Assembly (NCBI RefSeq): GCF_029962605.1
Contig: NZ_CP124750.1
Coordinates: 1-64,000, forward strand
DNA from: Serratia sarumanii
GTDB lineage: Bacteria; Pseudomonadota; Gammaproteobacteria; Enterobacterales; Enterobacteriaceae
DNA length: 64,000 nt
Direction: 5' to 3'
Below, piece after piece: positions 19,688 through 28,997 of this stretch. A program made the translations under genes and the position numbers. The notes under the pieces were generated by a model. It saw only the letters and a list, made by a program, of their open reading frames with translations. It was not told the origin of the DNA and did no database searches. Each line of letters opens with the position of its first letter. The first letter of the stretch is position 1.

Positions 19688-20956
19688 TCAAGCCAATTGC
19701 GGCTGGATCTCGTTGCGGGCGGGTTTGACGATCAGCGTCAACACCACTGCCACCACCAGTGCGATGGCCATAAACATGTAAGAGGCCGCCGGGCTGCCGG
19801 TGGCGCCATTCAGATAGCCGACGAACCACGAACCGAAGAACGACCCCAGCGCGCCCATGCTGTTGATCAGCGCCATGGCGCCCCCGGCGACGTTTTTCGG
19901 CAGCATTTCCGGAATGATGGCGAAGAACGGCCCGTAGGGGGCGTACATCGCGGCGCCGGCGACCACCAGCAGGCCGTAGGAGATCCAGAAGTGGTTGGCG
20001 CCGACGGCGTAAGAGCCGAAGAACGCCAGCGCGCCGATCAGCAGTAGCGGCCAGACGAACAGCTTGCGGTTTTGCATTTTGTCCGACGCCCAGGAGACCA
20101 CGATCATGGCGATGGTCGCCGCCAGGTAAGGCACCGCCGACAGCCAGCCGGCTTCCACCATGCCCATCTGCATGCCGCTGCGCAGGATGGAAGGCAGCCA
20201 CAGCACGAAGCCGTACACGCCGATGCTCCAGGCGAAGTACTGCACGCACAGCAGGATCACGTTGCGCGAACGGAAGGCTTCGCCGTAGTTGCGCACGGCC
20301 TTGATGCCTTTCTGCTCTTCGTCCAGCTGCTGCTGCAGCGCCTGTTTCTCATCGGCACTCAACCAGCCGGCCTGCGCCGGTTTGTCTTTCGCCAGCACCC
20401 ACCAGCAGAACGCCCAGATAACCGCCGGAATGCCTTCGATGATGAACATTTCGCGCCAGCCGAAGGCGTGGATCAGGTAGCCGGACACCACCGACATCCA
20501 CAGCACCGTCACCGGGTTGCCGAGGATCAGGAAGGTATTGGCGCGTGACCGCTCCGATTTGGTGAACCAGTTGCTGATGTAGATCAGCATCGCCGGCATC
20601 ACCGCCGCTTCCACCACGCCGAGGATAAAGCGGATGGCGGCCAGCATCGGAATATTGCTCACCACGCCGGTCAGCGAGGCGCAGCCGCCCCACAGGATCA
20701 GGCACCAGAAGATCAATTTTTTGACGCTGCGGCGTTCGGCGTAGATGGCGCCGGGAATTTGGAAGAAGAAATAACCGAGGAAAAACAGCGCGCCCAGCAG
20801 CGAGGACATGCCTTTGGTGATGCCGAGATCTTCATTGATGCCGGCGGCAGAGGCGAAGCTGAAGTTGGCGCGATCGAGATAGGCCAGGCTGTAGGTGATA
20901 AACACGATGGGCATGATGTACCACCAGCGTTTGGCCGCGACAGTCGCTTTGTTCAT
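19688..20956 (-). CDS. kguT: 2-ketogluconate transporter KguT (MFS, ACS family)
   Basis: Major facilitator protein of 422 residues with 12 predicted membrane segments, of the anion:cation symporter family that imports organic and sugar acids. Family signature stretches include YLDRANFSFA in helix 1 and the loop 2-3 region QIPGAIYAERRS. Position between the kinase and reductase genes identifies the substrate as 2-ketogluconate by comparison with the Pseudomonas kgu operon. ATG 20956 follows AAGGA by 8 bases. Confidence 0.87.
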   Translation of the reverse strand: MNKATVAAKRWWYIMPIVFITYSLAYLDRANFSFASAAGINEDLGITKGMSSLLGALFFLGYFFFQIPGAIYAERRSVKKLIFWCLILWGGCASLTGVVSNIPMLAAIRFILGVVEAAVMPAMLIYISNWFTKSERSRANTFLILGNPVTVLWMSVVSGYLIHAFGWREMFIIEGIPAVIWAFCWWVLAKDKPAQAGWLSADEKQALQQQLDEEQKGIKAVRNYGEAFRSRNVILLCVQYFAWSIGVYGFVLWLPSILRSGMQMGMVEAGWLSAVPYLAATIAMIVVSWASDKMQNRKLFVWPLLLIGALAFFGSYAVGANHFWISYGLLVVAGAAMYAPYGPFFAIIPEMLPKNVAGGAMALINSMGALGSFFGSWFVGYLNGATGSPAASYMFMAIALVVAVVLTLIVKPARNEIQPQLA

Positions 20957-21096
20957 GTTCAGTATCCTTCAGTGGTGTTGCGTCCCCTTCGCCTGGCACG
21001 CTGGGCATGCAAGAGGAAGGGGCAGATGCTCTCCCGACGCGTCCCGGTTGTAGGGCCAGAGGTTGACGTCATGCGGAGAAGTCGTTTTTTTTATTG

Positions 21097-22065
21097 TTAT
21101 TCGGCCAGCGCCGCGCGGGTCGGCAGGCCCTCGCTGTCGCCGATGGCCTGGATCGCCAGCGAACCGATTTTGTTGCCGCGCTGCACCGCCTGTATCAGCG
21201 TTTTGCCTTCCAGCAGGGCGCTGAGGGTGCCGACGGCAAAGCCGTCACCGGCGCCGACGGTATCCACCACGTTGTCGACCTTGACCGCGGCCACTGCCGC
21301 CTTGTCGCCGGCGGCGGTTTTAAACCAGGCGCCGTCCGGGCCGGTTTTGATGATCACCGCCTGCACGCCGCGTTCCAGATAGAAATCGGCGATGCCTTCC
21401 GGCGTCGATTGGCCGGTGAGGATCTGCCCTTCTTTCAGCCCCGGCAGCACCCAGTCGGCGGCGAACGCCAGTTGGTTCAGCTGCTCGATCATCACCTCGC
21501 GGCTGGGCCACAGCACCGGGCGCAGATTGGGATCGAACGAAATGGTTTTGCCCATGGCGCGCATCTCGCGCGCCGCATGGTGGCACAGCGCCAGCGATTC
21601 GCTGGACAGCGCCGCCGCCACGCCGCTCAGGTGCAGGTGGCGCGCGGAACCGAAATACTCAGGGTTGAAATCGGCGACCGACAGGTGGCTGGCCGCCGAG
21701 CCTTTGCGGAAGTACTCCACGCTGGGATCGGTACCATCGGCGGTTTTGGATTTCACCTGAAAGCCGGTGGGATAGTGGCCGTCGACCGTCACCTGCCGGT
21801 AGTTGATGCCTTCTTTTTTCAGCTGCTGCAGGGTGAAGCGGCCGAACGAATCGTTGCCGACGCGGCTGACCCAGCCGACATTCATGCCCAGGCGCGCCAG
21901 GCCGATCGCCACGTTCAGCTCGGCGCCGGCGATGCGTTTGGTGAAGGTTTCCACCTCCGCCAAATCGCCGGTTTGCGCCGCCACGAACATCGCCATGGCT
22001 TCGCCCAGCGTGACCACATCCAGGGGCGCCTGCTGCGCCGTCGTTGCCGTTAACGTTGTCATCAT
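21097..22065 (-). CDS. kguK: 2-ketogluconokinase KguK (PfkB/ribokinase family)
   Basis: Sugar kinase of 322 residues predicted to make 2-keto-6-phosphogluconate in the cytosol. PfkB signatures are the N-terminal GAELNVAIGLARLG and the C-terminal DTVGAGDGFAVG with its catalytic Asp in GAGD. It resembles KdgK (2-keto-3-deoxygluconate kinase) too; the operon context favours 2-ketogluconate. Start ATG 22065 has GGAG 7 bases upstream and is 4 bases after the kguE stop, so the two are coupled; a longer frame upstream overlaps kguE and is rejected. Confidence 0.87.
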   Translation of the reverse strand: MMTTLTATTAQQAPLDVVTLGEAMAMFVAAQTGDLAEVETFTKRIAGAELNVAIGLARLGMNVGWVSRVGNDSFGRFTLQQLKKEGINYRQVTVDGHYPTGFQVKSKTADGTDPSVEYFRKGSAASHLSVADFNPEYFGSARHLHLSGVAAALSSESLALCHHAAREMRAMGKTISFDPNLRPVLWPSREVMIEQLNQLAFAADWVLPGLKEGQILTGQSTPEGIADFYLERGVQAVIIKTGPDGAWFKTAAGDKAAVAAVKVDNVVDTVGAGDGFAVGTLSALLEGKTLIQAVQRGNKIGSLAIQAIGDSEGLPTRAALAE

Positions 22066-22069
22066 GGGG

Positions 22070-22822
22070 TTACTCCGCACGCAAAATATTGACGTAATGG
22101 CGGGTGACGGCTTCCAGATCATCGCCCTGCAACGGGAATTCGATGCCGCGCGGCGCATCGTGCGGCAGGCGGGCCAGCAGATCGCGCCAGCTGCCGTCGG
22201 TATCGTCCAGCGCGACGGCGCGCCAGCCGCGCGGGCCTTGGGTGGCGGCTTTGACGTGCACGTAACCGACGTGGCGGGTCAGGCGTTCGGCGGCGGCGAA
22301 AGCGTCTTGCCCCACCCACAGCCAGTTGGCCATATCGAAGGTCATGCTGACCGGCAGGTGGCTATCTTCCGCGGCGTGGAAAAAGGCGTTCAGCATCGAC
22401 AAAATGCCGCAGTCCGGCGTCTGATCGTTTTCGACCACCAGTTTGACCGGGTGCTGCTCCAGCGCCACTTTCAGCTCGGTAAAATCAAAACCGGGGCGGA
22501 AATGGCCAAGGGACAGCTTCAGCTGGCGCGCGTTCAGCGCCTGCGCTTCCGCCAGCAGCGCCGCCAGGTTGGGGTTCAGCGTATGTTGCGGGGTGAACAG
22601 CGCCTCAGGAGCGGAGTAGACGGCGAACAACTGTTGGCGATCGATTTCTTGCGCCAGGGCCGGCAGGCTGTCCAATTCGCCGGCGGCGAACAGTTCGCGG
22701 CGGATCTCCACCCCGTCGGCGCCCGCGCCGGCGATGATGGGCAACAGCGCGCGCTGGCCGCCGTATTGTTTGACGGTATCGGTGCCGTAGGCGCCGGTGA
22801 CCACGATGATTTCTGTTTTCAT
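22070..22822 (-). CDS. kguE: Sugar phosphate isomerase/epimerase family protein KguE
   Basis: 250-residue TIM-barrel protein of the xylose-isomerase-like/AP-endonuclease-2 superfamily, first gene of the kgu operon. Metal-site residues are suggested by LVVENDQTPDCG, MTFDMANWLW and GYVHVKAA. Its precise reaction in 2-ketogluconate catabolism is not established. ATG 22822 has CAGGAG 8 bases upstream. A PtxS-like palindrome lies 55 bases upstream of its start. Confidence 0.8.
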   Translation of the reverse strand: MKTEIIVVTGAYGTDTVKQYGGQRALLPIIAGAGADGVEIRRELFAAGELDSLPALAQEIDRQQLFAVYSAPEALFTPQHTLNPNLAALLAEAQALNARQLKLSLGHFRPGFDFTELKVALEQHPVKLVVENDQTPDCGILSMLNAFFHAAEDSHLPVSMTFDMANWLWVGQDAFAAAERLTRHVGYVHVKAATQGPRGWRAVALDDTDGSWRDLLARLPHDAPRGIEFPLQGDDLEAVTRHYVNILRAE

Positions 22823-22876
22823 TTTGACTCCTGAGGCGGCATTGTCGCCGCCGCTGCTGTTACCGGTACGTTAAAT

Positions 22877-22890
22877 GGAACCGGTTCCAG
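22877..22890. promoter_or_regulatory. PtxS-type operator upstream of kguE
   Basis: TGGAACCGGTTCCA is a perfect 14-bp palindrome, one base pair different from the published PtxS site TGAAACCGGTTTCA. A weaker TACCGGTA core lies at 22862-22869. The site stands between kguE and the LacI-family gene and would be the target of that regulator. Confidence 0.8.
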
Positions 22891-22988
22891 CGAAAAGCGA
22901 CAGAGTGTAAAAATATGATCGCAATCACGAAGCTGAGCAAAAAACAGCCGATGAGGGCGGGGCGGGCAACGGCCCCGGAGAAGGCGGG

Positions 22989-24023
22989 TTAGCGGGTGGT
23001 GGAGCCGCGGACGATCAGCTCGCCGGAGAACATCTGCTCGCCGCTGGGGGCTGCCAGGCCCTGAATGCGCTGCACCAGCCGCTCCAGCGCCGCGTGCCCC
23101 ATTTGGTAGGTGGGCTGTTTCAGCGTGGTGATGCCGACGCCCGCCAGCTCCGCCCACTCCAGCTCGTCGAAGCCCAGCAGGCCGATGTCGTTGCCCCACT
23201 GGATGCCGAGCCGGCGCATGGCGCGCGCCACCTGCAGCGTCAGGGCGCCGTTGGCGGAGATCACCGCCTTGCGCATGCCGCGATGGCGGTCGCTGAAATC
23301 GCTCAGCACCTGCTCCAGCTTCTGCCGATCGTTGAGCGGCGTTTCGGCCTGCTCCGCCGACAGCGTGGGGTGCTGCGCCATGGTATGTCTGAAAGCGTGC
23401 AGGCGCTCGAGACGGGTATTGACCGTACCGAGCGGCTCGCTGAGGAACAAAATCGCTTCGAAACCTTGTTGCAGCAGGTGTTCGGTGGCGACGGTGGCGG
23501 CTTCGCGGTTGTTCAGACCCACCACGTCGCAGGCGAAATCGGGGATTTTGCGGTCGATCAGCACCATCGGCAGCATCGACTGCTGCAGCGTGGATAACGC
23601 TTCCTCGCGCATGCCGACCGCGTTGACCACGATGCCCTCCACCCGGTAACTGCTGAGCAGCTGCAGGTAGTGCTGTTCCTGATTGACTTCGTTGTTGGTG
23701 TTACACACCAGCAGGGTAAAGCCGTGCTGGCGGCAGGCAGCCTCGATGCCGCGCATCACGTCCACCGAATAGGGGTTGGTGATATCGGCGAGGATCAGGC
23801 CGATCAGGCGGGTCTGGCCGCCCTTCAGGCTGCGCGCCATCTGGCTTGGCCGGTAGTCGAGCTGCTGGATCGCCTGTTCGATGCGCTGTTTGAGATCGTC
23901 GGAAAGCAGGTGCTGTTCACCATTCAGATAGCGCGACACGCTGGTCTTGCCGGTTTTGGCGATGCTGGCCACATCGCTGATGGTGGCGCGTCCTGAGGCG
24001 CGCGTTGCCTTGCCTGTGCTCAC
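22989..24023 (-). CDS. ptxS: LacI-family regulator of the kgu operon (PtxS-like)
   Basis: 344-residue LacI/GalR repressor. The N-terminal helix-turn-helix ATISDVASIAKTGKTSVSRYL (residues about 13-33) and hinge YRPSQMARSLKGG precede a periplasmic-binding-protein-like effector domain. It lies directly upstream of kguE on the same strand, and a PtxS-type operator stands between them, so it probably represses the operon until a 2-ketogluconate signal binds. Start is GTG 24023, chosen for the AGGAGGG site 7 bases before it. Confidence 0.85.
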   Translation of the reverse strand: MSTGKATRASGRATISDVASIAKTGKTSVSRYLNGEQHLLSDDLKQRIEQAIQQLDYRPSQMARSLKGGQTRLIGLILADITNPYSVDVMRGIEAACRQHGFTLLVCNTNNEVNQEQHYLQLLSSYRVEGIVVNAVGMREEALSTLQQSMLPMVLIDRKIPDFACDVVGLNNREAATVATEHLLQQGFEAILFLSEPLGTVNTRLERLHAFRHTMAQHPTLSAEQAETPLNDRQKLEQVLSDFSDRHRGMRKAVISANGALTLQVARAMRRLGIQWGNDIGLLGFDELEWAELAGVGITTLKQPTYQMGHAALERLVQRIQGLAAPSGEQMFSGELIVRGSTTR

Positions 24024-24147
24024 AGCCGAGCCCTCCTGCGGTTAATTGCCAAGGAGACTACCATACCCGATGTGCGGGCGGGAATGTTGAAGGGTAAGGA
24101 GAAAGTCGCAGGGAGGCGGCGGGGCGCCGGTGGCGCCCCGCACGGGA

Positions 24148-24810
24148 TTACTGCAGCGGGCTGAGGGTGATCTCGACGCGGCGGTTTTGCGCCTTGCCTT
24201 CCGCGGTGCTGTTGGAGGCGATCGGGTTGTCCGGACCGGCACCGGTGGTGCGGATACGGTTCGCCGCCACGCCCTGGGTGATCAGCGCGCTGGCTACGCC
24301 GTCGGCGCGCTGCTGCGACAGGTTCATGTTGAGCGAGCGGGAGCCGGTGCTGTCGGTGTAGCCGACAACGTTGACCGCGGTTTTCGGATACTCTTTCAGC
24401 ACCATGGCGACGCCGGTCAGGGTGTTGGCGCCCGCCGGTTTCAGCGTGGCGCTGCTGCTGTCGAAGGTCACGTTGTTCGGCATGTTCAGCACGATGTTGT
24501 CGCCCTGGCGGGTGACGCTGACGCCGGTGCCTTTCATCTTGTCGCGCAGTTTGGCTTCCTGCACGTCCATGTAATAGCCTGCGCCGCCGCCGAGGGCTGC
24601 ACCGGCCGCTGCGCCGATCAGCGCGCCCTTGCCGCGATCTTTCTTGGAAGAGGACAGCACGCCGACACCGGCGCCCAGTGCGGCCCCGAGGCCCGCGCCG
24701 ATGCCGGATTTACCGGCTTCGGATTCACCGGTGTAAGGGTTGGTGGTACAGGCCGACAGCGCGAGCGTGAGGCTCACGGCGCCGGCAATAATTGCAATGC
24801 GTTTTTTCAT
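24148..24810 (-). CDS. yiaD: OmpA-family lipoprotein YiaD
   Basis: 220-residue outer-membrane lipoprotein. Signal MKKRIAIIAGAVSLTLALSA precedes Cys21; a glycine-zipper region (residues about 35-80, GIGAGLGAALGAGVG and AAAGAALGGGAGYY) follows; the OmpA C-terminal peptidoglycan-binding domain (about 105-215) includes GYTDSTGSRSLNMNLSQQRA and NRRVEITLSP. E. coli YiaD is 219 residues and neighbours ghrB, as here. ATG 24810 is the only start giving a lipoprotein signal. Confidence 0.94.
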   Translation of the reverse strand: MKKRIAIIAGAVSLTLALSACTTNPYTGESEAGKSGIGAGLGAALGAGVGVLSSSKKDRGKGALIGAAAGAALGGGAGYYMDVQEAKLRDKMKGTGVSVTRQGDNIVLNMPNNVTFDSSSATLKPAGANTLTGVAMVLKEYPKTAVNVVGYTDSTGSRSLNMNLSQQRADGVASALITQGVAANRIRTTGAGPDNPIASNSTAEGKAQNRRVEITLSPLQ

Positions 24811-25059
24811 GTTCTTGTCCTTAATGGCATCAGAATCTGTACGCGCCGGCCCAAAGCGGGGACGCAAAAAAAAGTGGGTGACGCAGGGAGCCCGCGTCGC
24901 CGCGCTACCTATGACGCGCGGTTTCGCCGGCAGTTCCGGAGAAAAACGTGACAAATGATGAGCGCGGGTAAGTGCTGGGGGAGTTATGCGGTAAAACGCC
25001 GGGCGGCGCTATGCAGCGGATTCTTAATTGTGCGCATCCGGAGTGCAGATGCGCCTTTT

Positions 25060-25512
25060 TTAAGCATAACGGGTTGAATTTTCGACTGCCGGCCAGTTCA
25101 TGATCAGCGTATAGGCCTGGGTTTCATCGTTGAACAGGCGCTGCGTCACCTGAAAACCGTGCCTGTGGTAGAACGCGCAGGCGCGCAGGTTCTGCTGGTA
25201 CACCTCCAGGCTGAGCCGGCGGTAGCGCTGCTGCACGTGCGTCATCAGCGCCTGGGCGACGCCGCGGCCGTGAAACGCCCGCTCGACAAACAGCGCGCCG
25301 ATGAACTGCTCGTCCAGCACGCTGATAAAGCCGACGATCTCGTCGTCATGCCAGCAGGCCCAGCTTTGCGCGCGCGGCAGGTAGTTTTCACGCACCAGCG
25401 TGGCGCTCTCACGCCAGTATTTTTCCGCCACGAACGGATGAGCGGCGATGGTGCTGGGCAGCCACAGCGCCATCAGCCGGTCGATATCCTCCGGGCCACA
25501 GGGGCGGATCAC
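25060..25512 (-). CDS. yiaC: GNAT acetyltransferase YiaC
   Basis: N-acetyltransferase of the GNAT superfamily, homologous to E. coli YiaC, which acetylates protein lysines. The acetyl-CoA loop is ERAFHGRGVAQALM and the C-terminal strand region LEVYQQNLRACAFYHRHGF is typical. I chose GTG 25512, which overlaps the tag stop (GTGA) and gives 150 residues starting like E. coli MIRE; ATG 25536, eight codons upstream, is the alternative. Same tag-yiaC pairing as in E. coli. Confidence 0.85.
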   Translation of the reverse strand: MIRPCGPEDIDRLMALWLPSTIAAHPFVAEKYWRESATLVRENYLPRAQSWACWHDDEIVGFISVLDEQFIGALFVERAFHGRGVAQALMTHVQQRYRRLSLEVYQQNLRACAFYHRHGFQVTQRLFNDETQAYTLIMNWPAVENSTRYA

Positions 25513-26075
25513 CGTGGCTTTGGGTAGCACATGCATCCCGTGAGATGATCGTTCACCAGCCCGCTGGCCTGCATGAAGGCGTAACAAACGGTGGAGCCGA
25601 TAAACTTGAAGCCGCGTTTTTTCAGCGCCTTGGACATGGCGTCGGACTGCTCGGTTTTGGCCGGCACCTGGTTCAGCGCCTGCCAGCGGTTGAGCTGCGG
25701 CCGGCCGCCGACGAAGTCCCAAATGAAGGTAACGAAATTCTCGCCGGCCGCCTCCATCGCCAGATAGGCTTTGGCGTTGGTGATGATGGCTTCTATCTTG
25801 CCGCGGTGGCGGATGATGCCGCTGTCCTGCAGCAGGTTTTCCACGTCCTGTTCGGTCATGGCGGCGACCCGCTGCGGATCGAAACCGTGGAAAGCGCGGC
25901 GGTAGTTCTCGCGCTTTTTCAGCACGGTGATCCAGGAAAGGCCGGCCTGCTGTCCCTCGAGGCACAGCATTTCAAACAGCTCGCGCGCGTCGGTGGTGGG
26001 CGCGCCCCATTCCTTGTCGTGATACTCGAGATACAACGGATCGGCCGTCACCCAACCGCAACGTTCGTCTGCCAT
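25509..26075 (-). CDS. tag: 3-methyladenine DNA glycosylase I (Tag)
   Basis: Base-excision repair glycosylase that removes 3-methyladenine, 188 residues. The zinc-snap ligands are visible as Cys in ERCGWV, His in YHDKEWG, and His/Cys in NDHLTGC. The core LCLEGQQAGLSWITVLKKRENYR is highly conserved. ATG 26075 with AAGGAC upstream matches the E. coli N-terminus apart from two extra residues; a longer frame to 26138 lacks homology. Confidence 0.95.
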   Translation of the reverse strand: MADERCGWVTADPLYLEYHDKEWGAPTTDARELFEMLCLEGQQAGLSWITVLKKRENYRRAFHGFDPQRVAAMTEQDVENLLQDSGIIRHRGKIEAIITNAKAYLAMEAAGENFVTFIWDFVGGRPQLNRWQALNQVPAKTEQSDAMSKALKKRGFKFIGSTVCYAFMQASGLVNDHLTGCMCYPKPR

Positions 26076-26271
26076 CCTGACTGTCCTTATGCTGTATTTA
26101 TGAACAGTAATCATCGCTCGAAGCGCCGAACTTGGCAAGCCTCTGATTGTTTTGTCATCGGCCCGCTTGACGTGACGAAAAAGCCGACAATAGTTACTAC
26201 ATGGCCGGTGGAAAACCGGCCAACGATAAAAACGACATTGCCTTCATTTGCAGGCTCTCAGGAGTCGATTC

Positions 26272-28260
26272 ATGCCTCTAAAAATAACGTGCATGCCCCG
26301 CCCGGCGGCGCTTGCAGTGGCGTTGCTTTGCAGTGTGACCCTTCCGGCTCAGGCGTACGATCAACTCTACGTCTTTGGCGATAGCCTGAGCGATACCGGC
26401 AACAACGGCCGGTTCACCTATGACGGTAACCAGCACCTGCTGTACGACGAAGCGTTGGCGCAACGCATCGGGGCGGCGCTGGTGGCTTCGGACAACGGCG
26501 GTGAGAACTACGCCGCCGGCGGCGCCGTGGCGGTGCCGGGCCTGAACCCGGCCGATAACACCCAGGATCAGGTGCAGCGCTATCTGAACCGGGTCAACGG
26601 CCAGGCCGACGGCGACGGTTTGTACGTTCATTGGATCGGCGGCAACGATCTGGCGGCGGCGGCATTAAATGCCGCTACCGCGCCCGGCGTGGCCTACAAC
26701 AGCGCCGCCGCGGCAGCCGCGCAGGTGCATTCGCTGCTGAACGCCGGTGCCGGCACGGTGATCGTGCCGACGGTGCCGAACATCGGCTCCACGCCGCAGC
26801 TGATGGAATTGATCATTCAACAGGCGCTGTCGCCGGTGCAGGGGGCGGCGATCCAGGCGGCCTATGCCACGCTTAATTCGGTGGCGACGCCGGACAACGC
26901 TTCACGCACGCAGGCGATCCACGCGGCGTTGGCCGCCGCGGCGAAGCAGGGCAGCGCCATTCCTCAGGTGCAGCAGGCGATCGCCACGCAGCTTATCGCG
27001 GCGTATGACAGCCTGAGCGCGCAGGCCGCCCAGCTGACCGATTTCTATAATCAAAGTGAAGACCGTTTGCTGGCGCAGGGCGGCGGCAATATCGTGCGGG
27101 TGGACGTCAACAAGCTGTTCGCCGAAGCGATCGCCAATCCGGCGCAGTTCGGCTTCGCCAACACCGCCGGCATGGCTTGCCCGCCGGGCGTTTCCTCGGC
27201 GGTCTGCAGCTCCGATATGCCCGGCTTCGACGCCGGCCAGTCCTATCTGTTCTCCGACCATTTCCACCCGAGCCCGCAGGCGCACCTGCTGATTGCGGAT
27301 TATATCCAGGCGGTGTTGGATGGCCCGGCGCAGGTGGTGGCGCTGAATCAGGCGACCGCGGCGATGGCGCGCGACAGCCGCGCCACGCTCGACAGCCGCT
27401 TCCAGCAGCTGCGCCACGGCGAAAACCCGCAGGGTTCGCTGGGCGTGTTCGGTGGTTACGCCGGTCAGCACTATGACTATGCCGATAACCGGGCTGCGGG
27501 GGACGGCAACGCCACCACCCACAACCTGACCCTCGGGGTGGACTATCAGCTGACCGACGGCTGGCTGATCGGCGCGTTGATCGCCGGTTCCAACGACGAT
27601 CAACATCCTTCCAGCCGCTTTGATTACAAGGCGCGCGGGCTGCTGCTGTCGGCTTTCAGTTCACTGGCGATATTCGAGCAGGGCTGGGTCAACGCCGATT
27701 TGCACTATGCGACGATGGATTATGACGACATCCGCCGCAGCCTGCGGCTGGGGCCGCTGACGCGCACCGAAACCGGTTCGACCACCGGCAGGCAGTGGGG
27801 CGCGCGCGTGACCGCCGGCTATGACTTCCCGATCGCTTCTTACCTGACCACCGGGCCGGTGGCGCAGTTCGCCTGGGATTACAGCCGCGTTTCCGGCTAC
27901 AGCGAAGATGGCGATGACAGCACCGCCATGCGCTTCAACGATCAAACCTACCACTCGCAGATCGGCGCGTTGGGCTGGCGGCTGGATACGCAATTCGGCG
28001 TGTTTAACCCTTATGCGGAAGTGAGTTATCAGCACCAGTTCGGTGACGACGTCTACCGCGCCGGCGGCGGCCTGAAATCGACGCAAACCTCGTTCACCCG
28101 CGACAGTGCGGGCCAGGACAAAAACTGGGTGGATGTCACGTTGGGGGCCAACATGCCGTTGACGGACAGGGTATCGGCCTTCGCCACCGTCTCGCAAACC
28201 GGCGGGCTGAGCAGCGGCGAACAGTTTATGTATAACGTCGGCGTCAGCGCGCGTTTTTGA
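26272..28260 (+). CDS. estA: GDSL-type esterase/lipase autotransporter (EstA-like)
   Basis: 662-residue type Va autotransporter. A signal peptide (cleavage after PAQA, about residue 28) precedes a GDSL passenger: nucleophile Ser38 in FGDSLSDTGNN, the block III Asn in GGND, and Asp329/His332 in SDHFHPS. From about residue 395 a beta-barrel translocator follows, ending with the outer-membrane C-terminal Phe. The esterase would be displayed on or released from the surface. Start ATG 26272 has AGGAG 7 bases upstream. It occupies a spot between tag and glyQ; no partner gene is evident. An ACCGGCC hairpin (26203-26221) lies in the upstream region. Confidence 0.88.
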   Translation: MPLKITCMPRPAALAVALLCSVTLPAQAYDQLYVFGDSLSDTGNNGRFTYDGNQHLLYDEALAQRIGAALVASDNGGENYAAGGAVAVPGLNPADNTQDQVQRYLNRVNGQADGDGLYVHWIGGNDLAAAALNAATAPGVAYNSAAAAAAQVHSLLNAGAGTVIVPTVPNIGSTPQLMELIIQQALSPVQGAAIQAAYATLNSVATPDNASRTQAIHAALAAAAKQGSAIPQVQQAIATQLIAAYDSLSAQAAQLTDFYNQSEDRLLAQGGGNIVRVDVNKLFAEAIANPAQFGFANTAGMACPPGVSSAVCSSDMPGFDAGQSYLFSDHFHPSPQAHLLIADYIQAVLDGPAQVVALNQATAAMARDSRATLDSRFQQLRHGENPQGSLGVFGGYAGQHYDYADNRAAGDGNATTHNLTLGVDYQLTDGWLIGALIAGSNDDQHPSSRFDYKARGLLLSAFSSLAIFEQGWVNADLHYATMDYDDIRRSLRLGPLTRTETGSTTGRQWGARVTAGYDFPIASYLTTGPVAQFAWDYSRVSGYSEDGDDSTAMRFNDQTYHSQIGALGWRLDTQFGVFNPYAEVSYQHQFGDDVYRAGGGLKSTQTSFTRDSAGQDKNWVDVTLGANMPLTDRVSAFATVSQTGGLSSGEQFMYNVGVSARF

Positions 28261-28997
28261 ATTGGCCATCGGCGCGTTCAAGGGCGCAGGATCAGGATAA
28301 GCCATAAGGTCTGATAAGGGATTTATGCGAAAGGCGGCTTGGGGGGAATTATGCGGGCCGCAGTGACGTTGGCGGAAATACAAAAAAAAACTGATCCTAT
28401 GAAAGGATCAGGTAGCCACTTGGCCAACACCAGGGAAAATTTTATTTATTATTGTATAACCAAAGATTAACTGTCAATTTGTTTCTGTGGCCCGTTAGCG
28501 CCGTATTTCATCCATGGCCATTCCTTCCATACCCAACGCGTCGGCACGCCGCGCGATATCGCCTTATTTTTCACGACATAAGAAATAATCTGGCACTTGA
28601 TCACATTATCTCTCGATGCAGGGAGTTTTTTAGTTGATAAAATTAACAAAAATAACATTGGTGCAACTTTATCTCGTGGGAAATATAAGGATATACGCAC
28701 GTAAATCAGCTTAAATTTGGTCGATGAAGAGGGAAATAGCGTTCAGCCAATTGACTATTTAAACGGCGGTGAGTGATATTTTTGTTAAGGGGATCTAATG
28801 TGTGTGCCGGGTATGTCTTTCTGAACGGCAAGGTAACCGGCCAACGTGTTGTCCTTCCCGCTGCGCCCGCCGCGGGAAAATCCAGCGCTTCTCGTCCCGA
28901 TTCGCACTTGTTGCCGGATTCTGGCTGTATATCTTACGGTCAAAGGGTATACTGGCGCATTCCATCTAAATCCACTTGTATCGCGTGCGAATTCAAC
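28261..28997. other. AT-rich intergenic region between estA-like gene and glyQ
   Basis: A 737-base stretch with no convincing gene. It is conspicuously A/T-rich from about 28430 to 28800. It holds a minus-strand terminator at 28382-28411, and a minus-strand reading frame at 28467-28700 (start GTG or internal ATG 28658, ending GANGPQKQIDS) without a ribosome site. The right end presumably contains the glyQ promoter (TATACT at 28948-28953 is a candidate -10). Confidence 0.5.
28382..28411 (-). terminator. Intrinsic terminator on the minus strand
   Basis: Arms CTGATCCT (28391-28398) and AGGATCAG (28404-28411) with a 5-base loop are followed on the minus strand by nine T. It is oriented to end a leftward transcript from 28412-28800, where no firm gene is visible; a small RNA or small protein is possible. 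Confidence 0.7.

Noticed and set aside
26203..26221. Hairpin GGCCGGT/ACCGGCC before estA as a terminator
   Set aside because: It is not followed by T-run on either strand and lies in the promoter/leader region.
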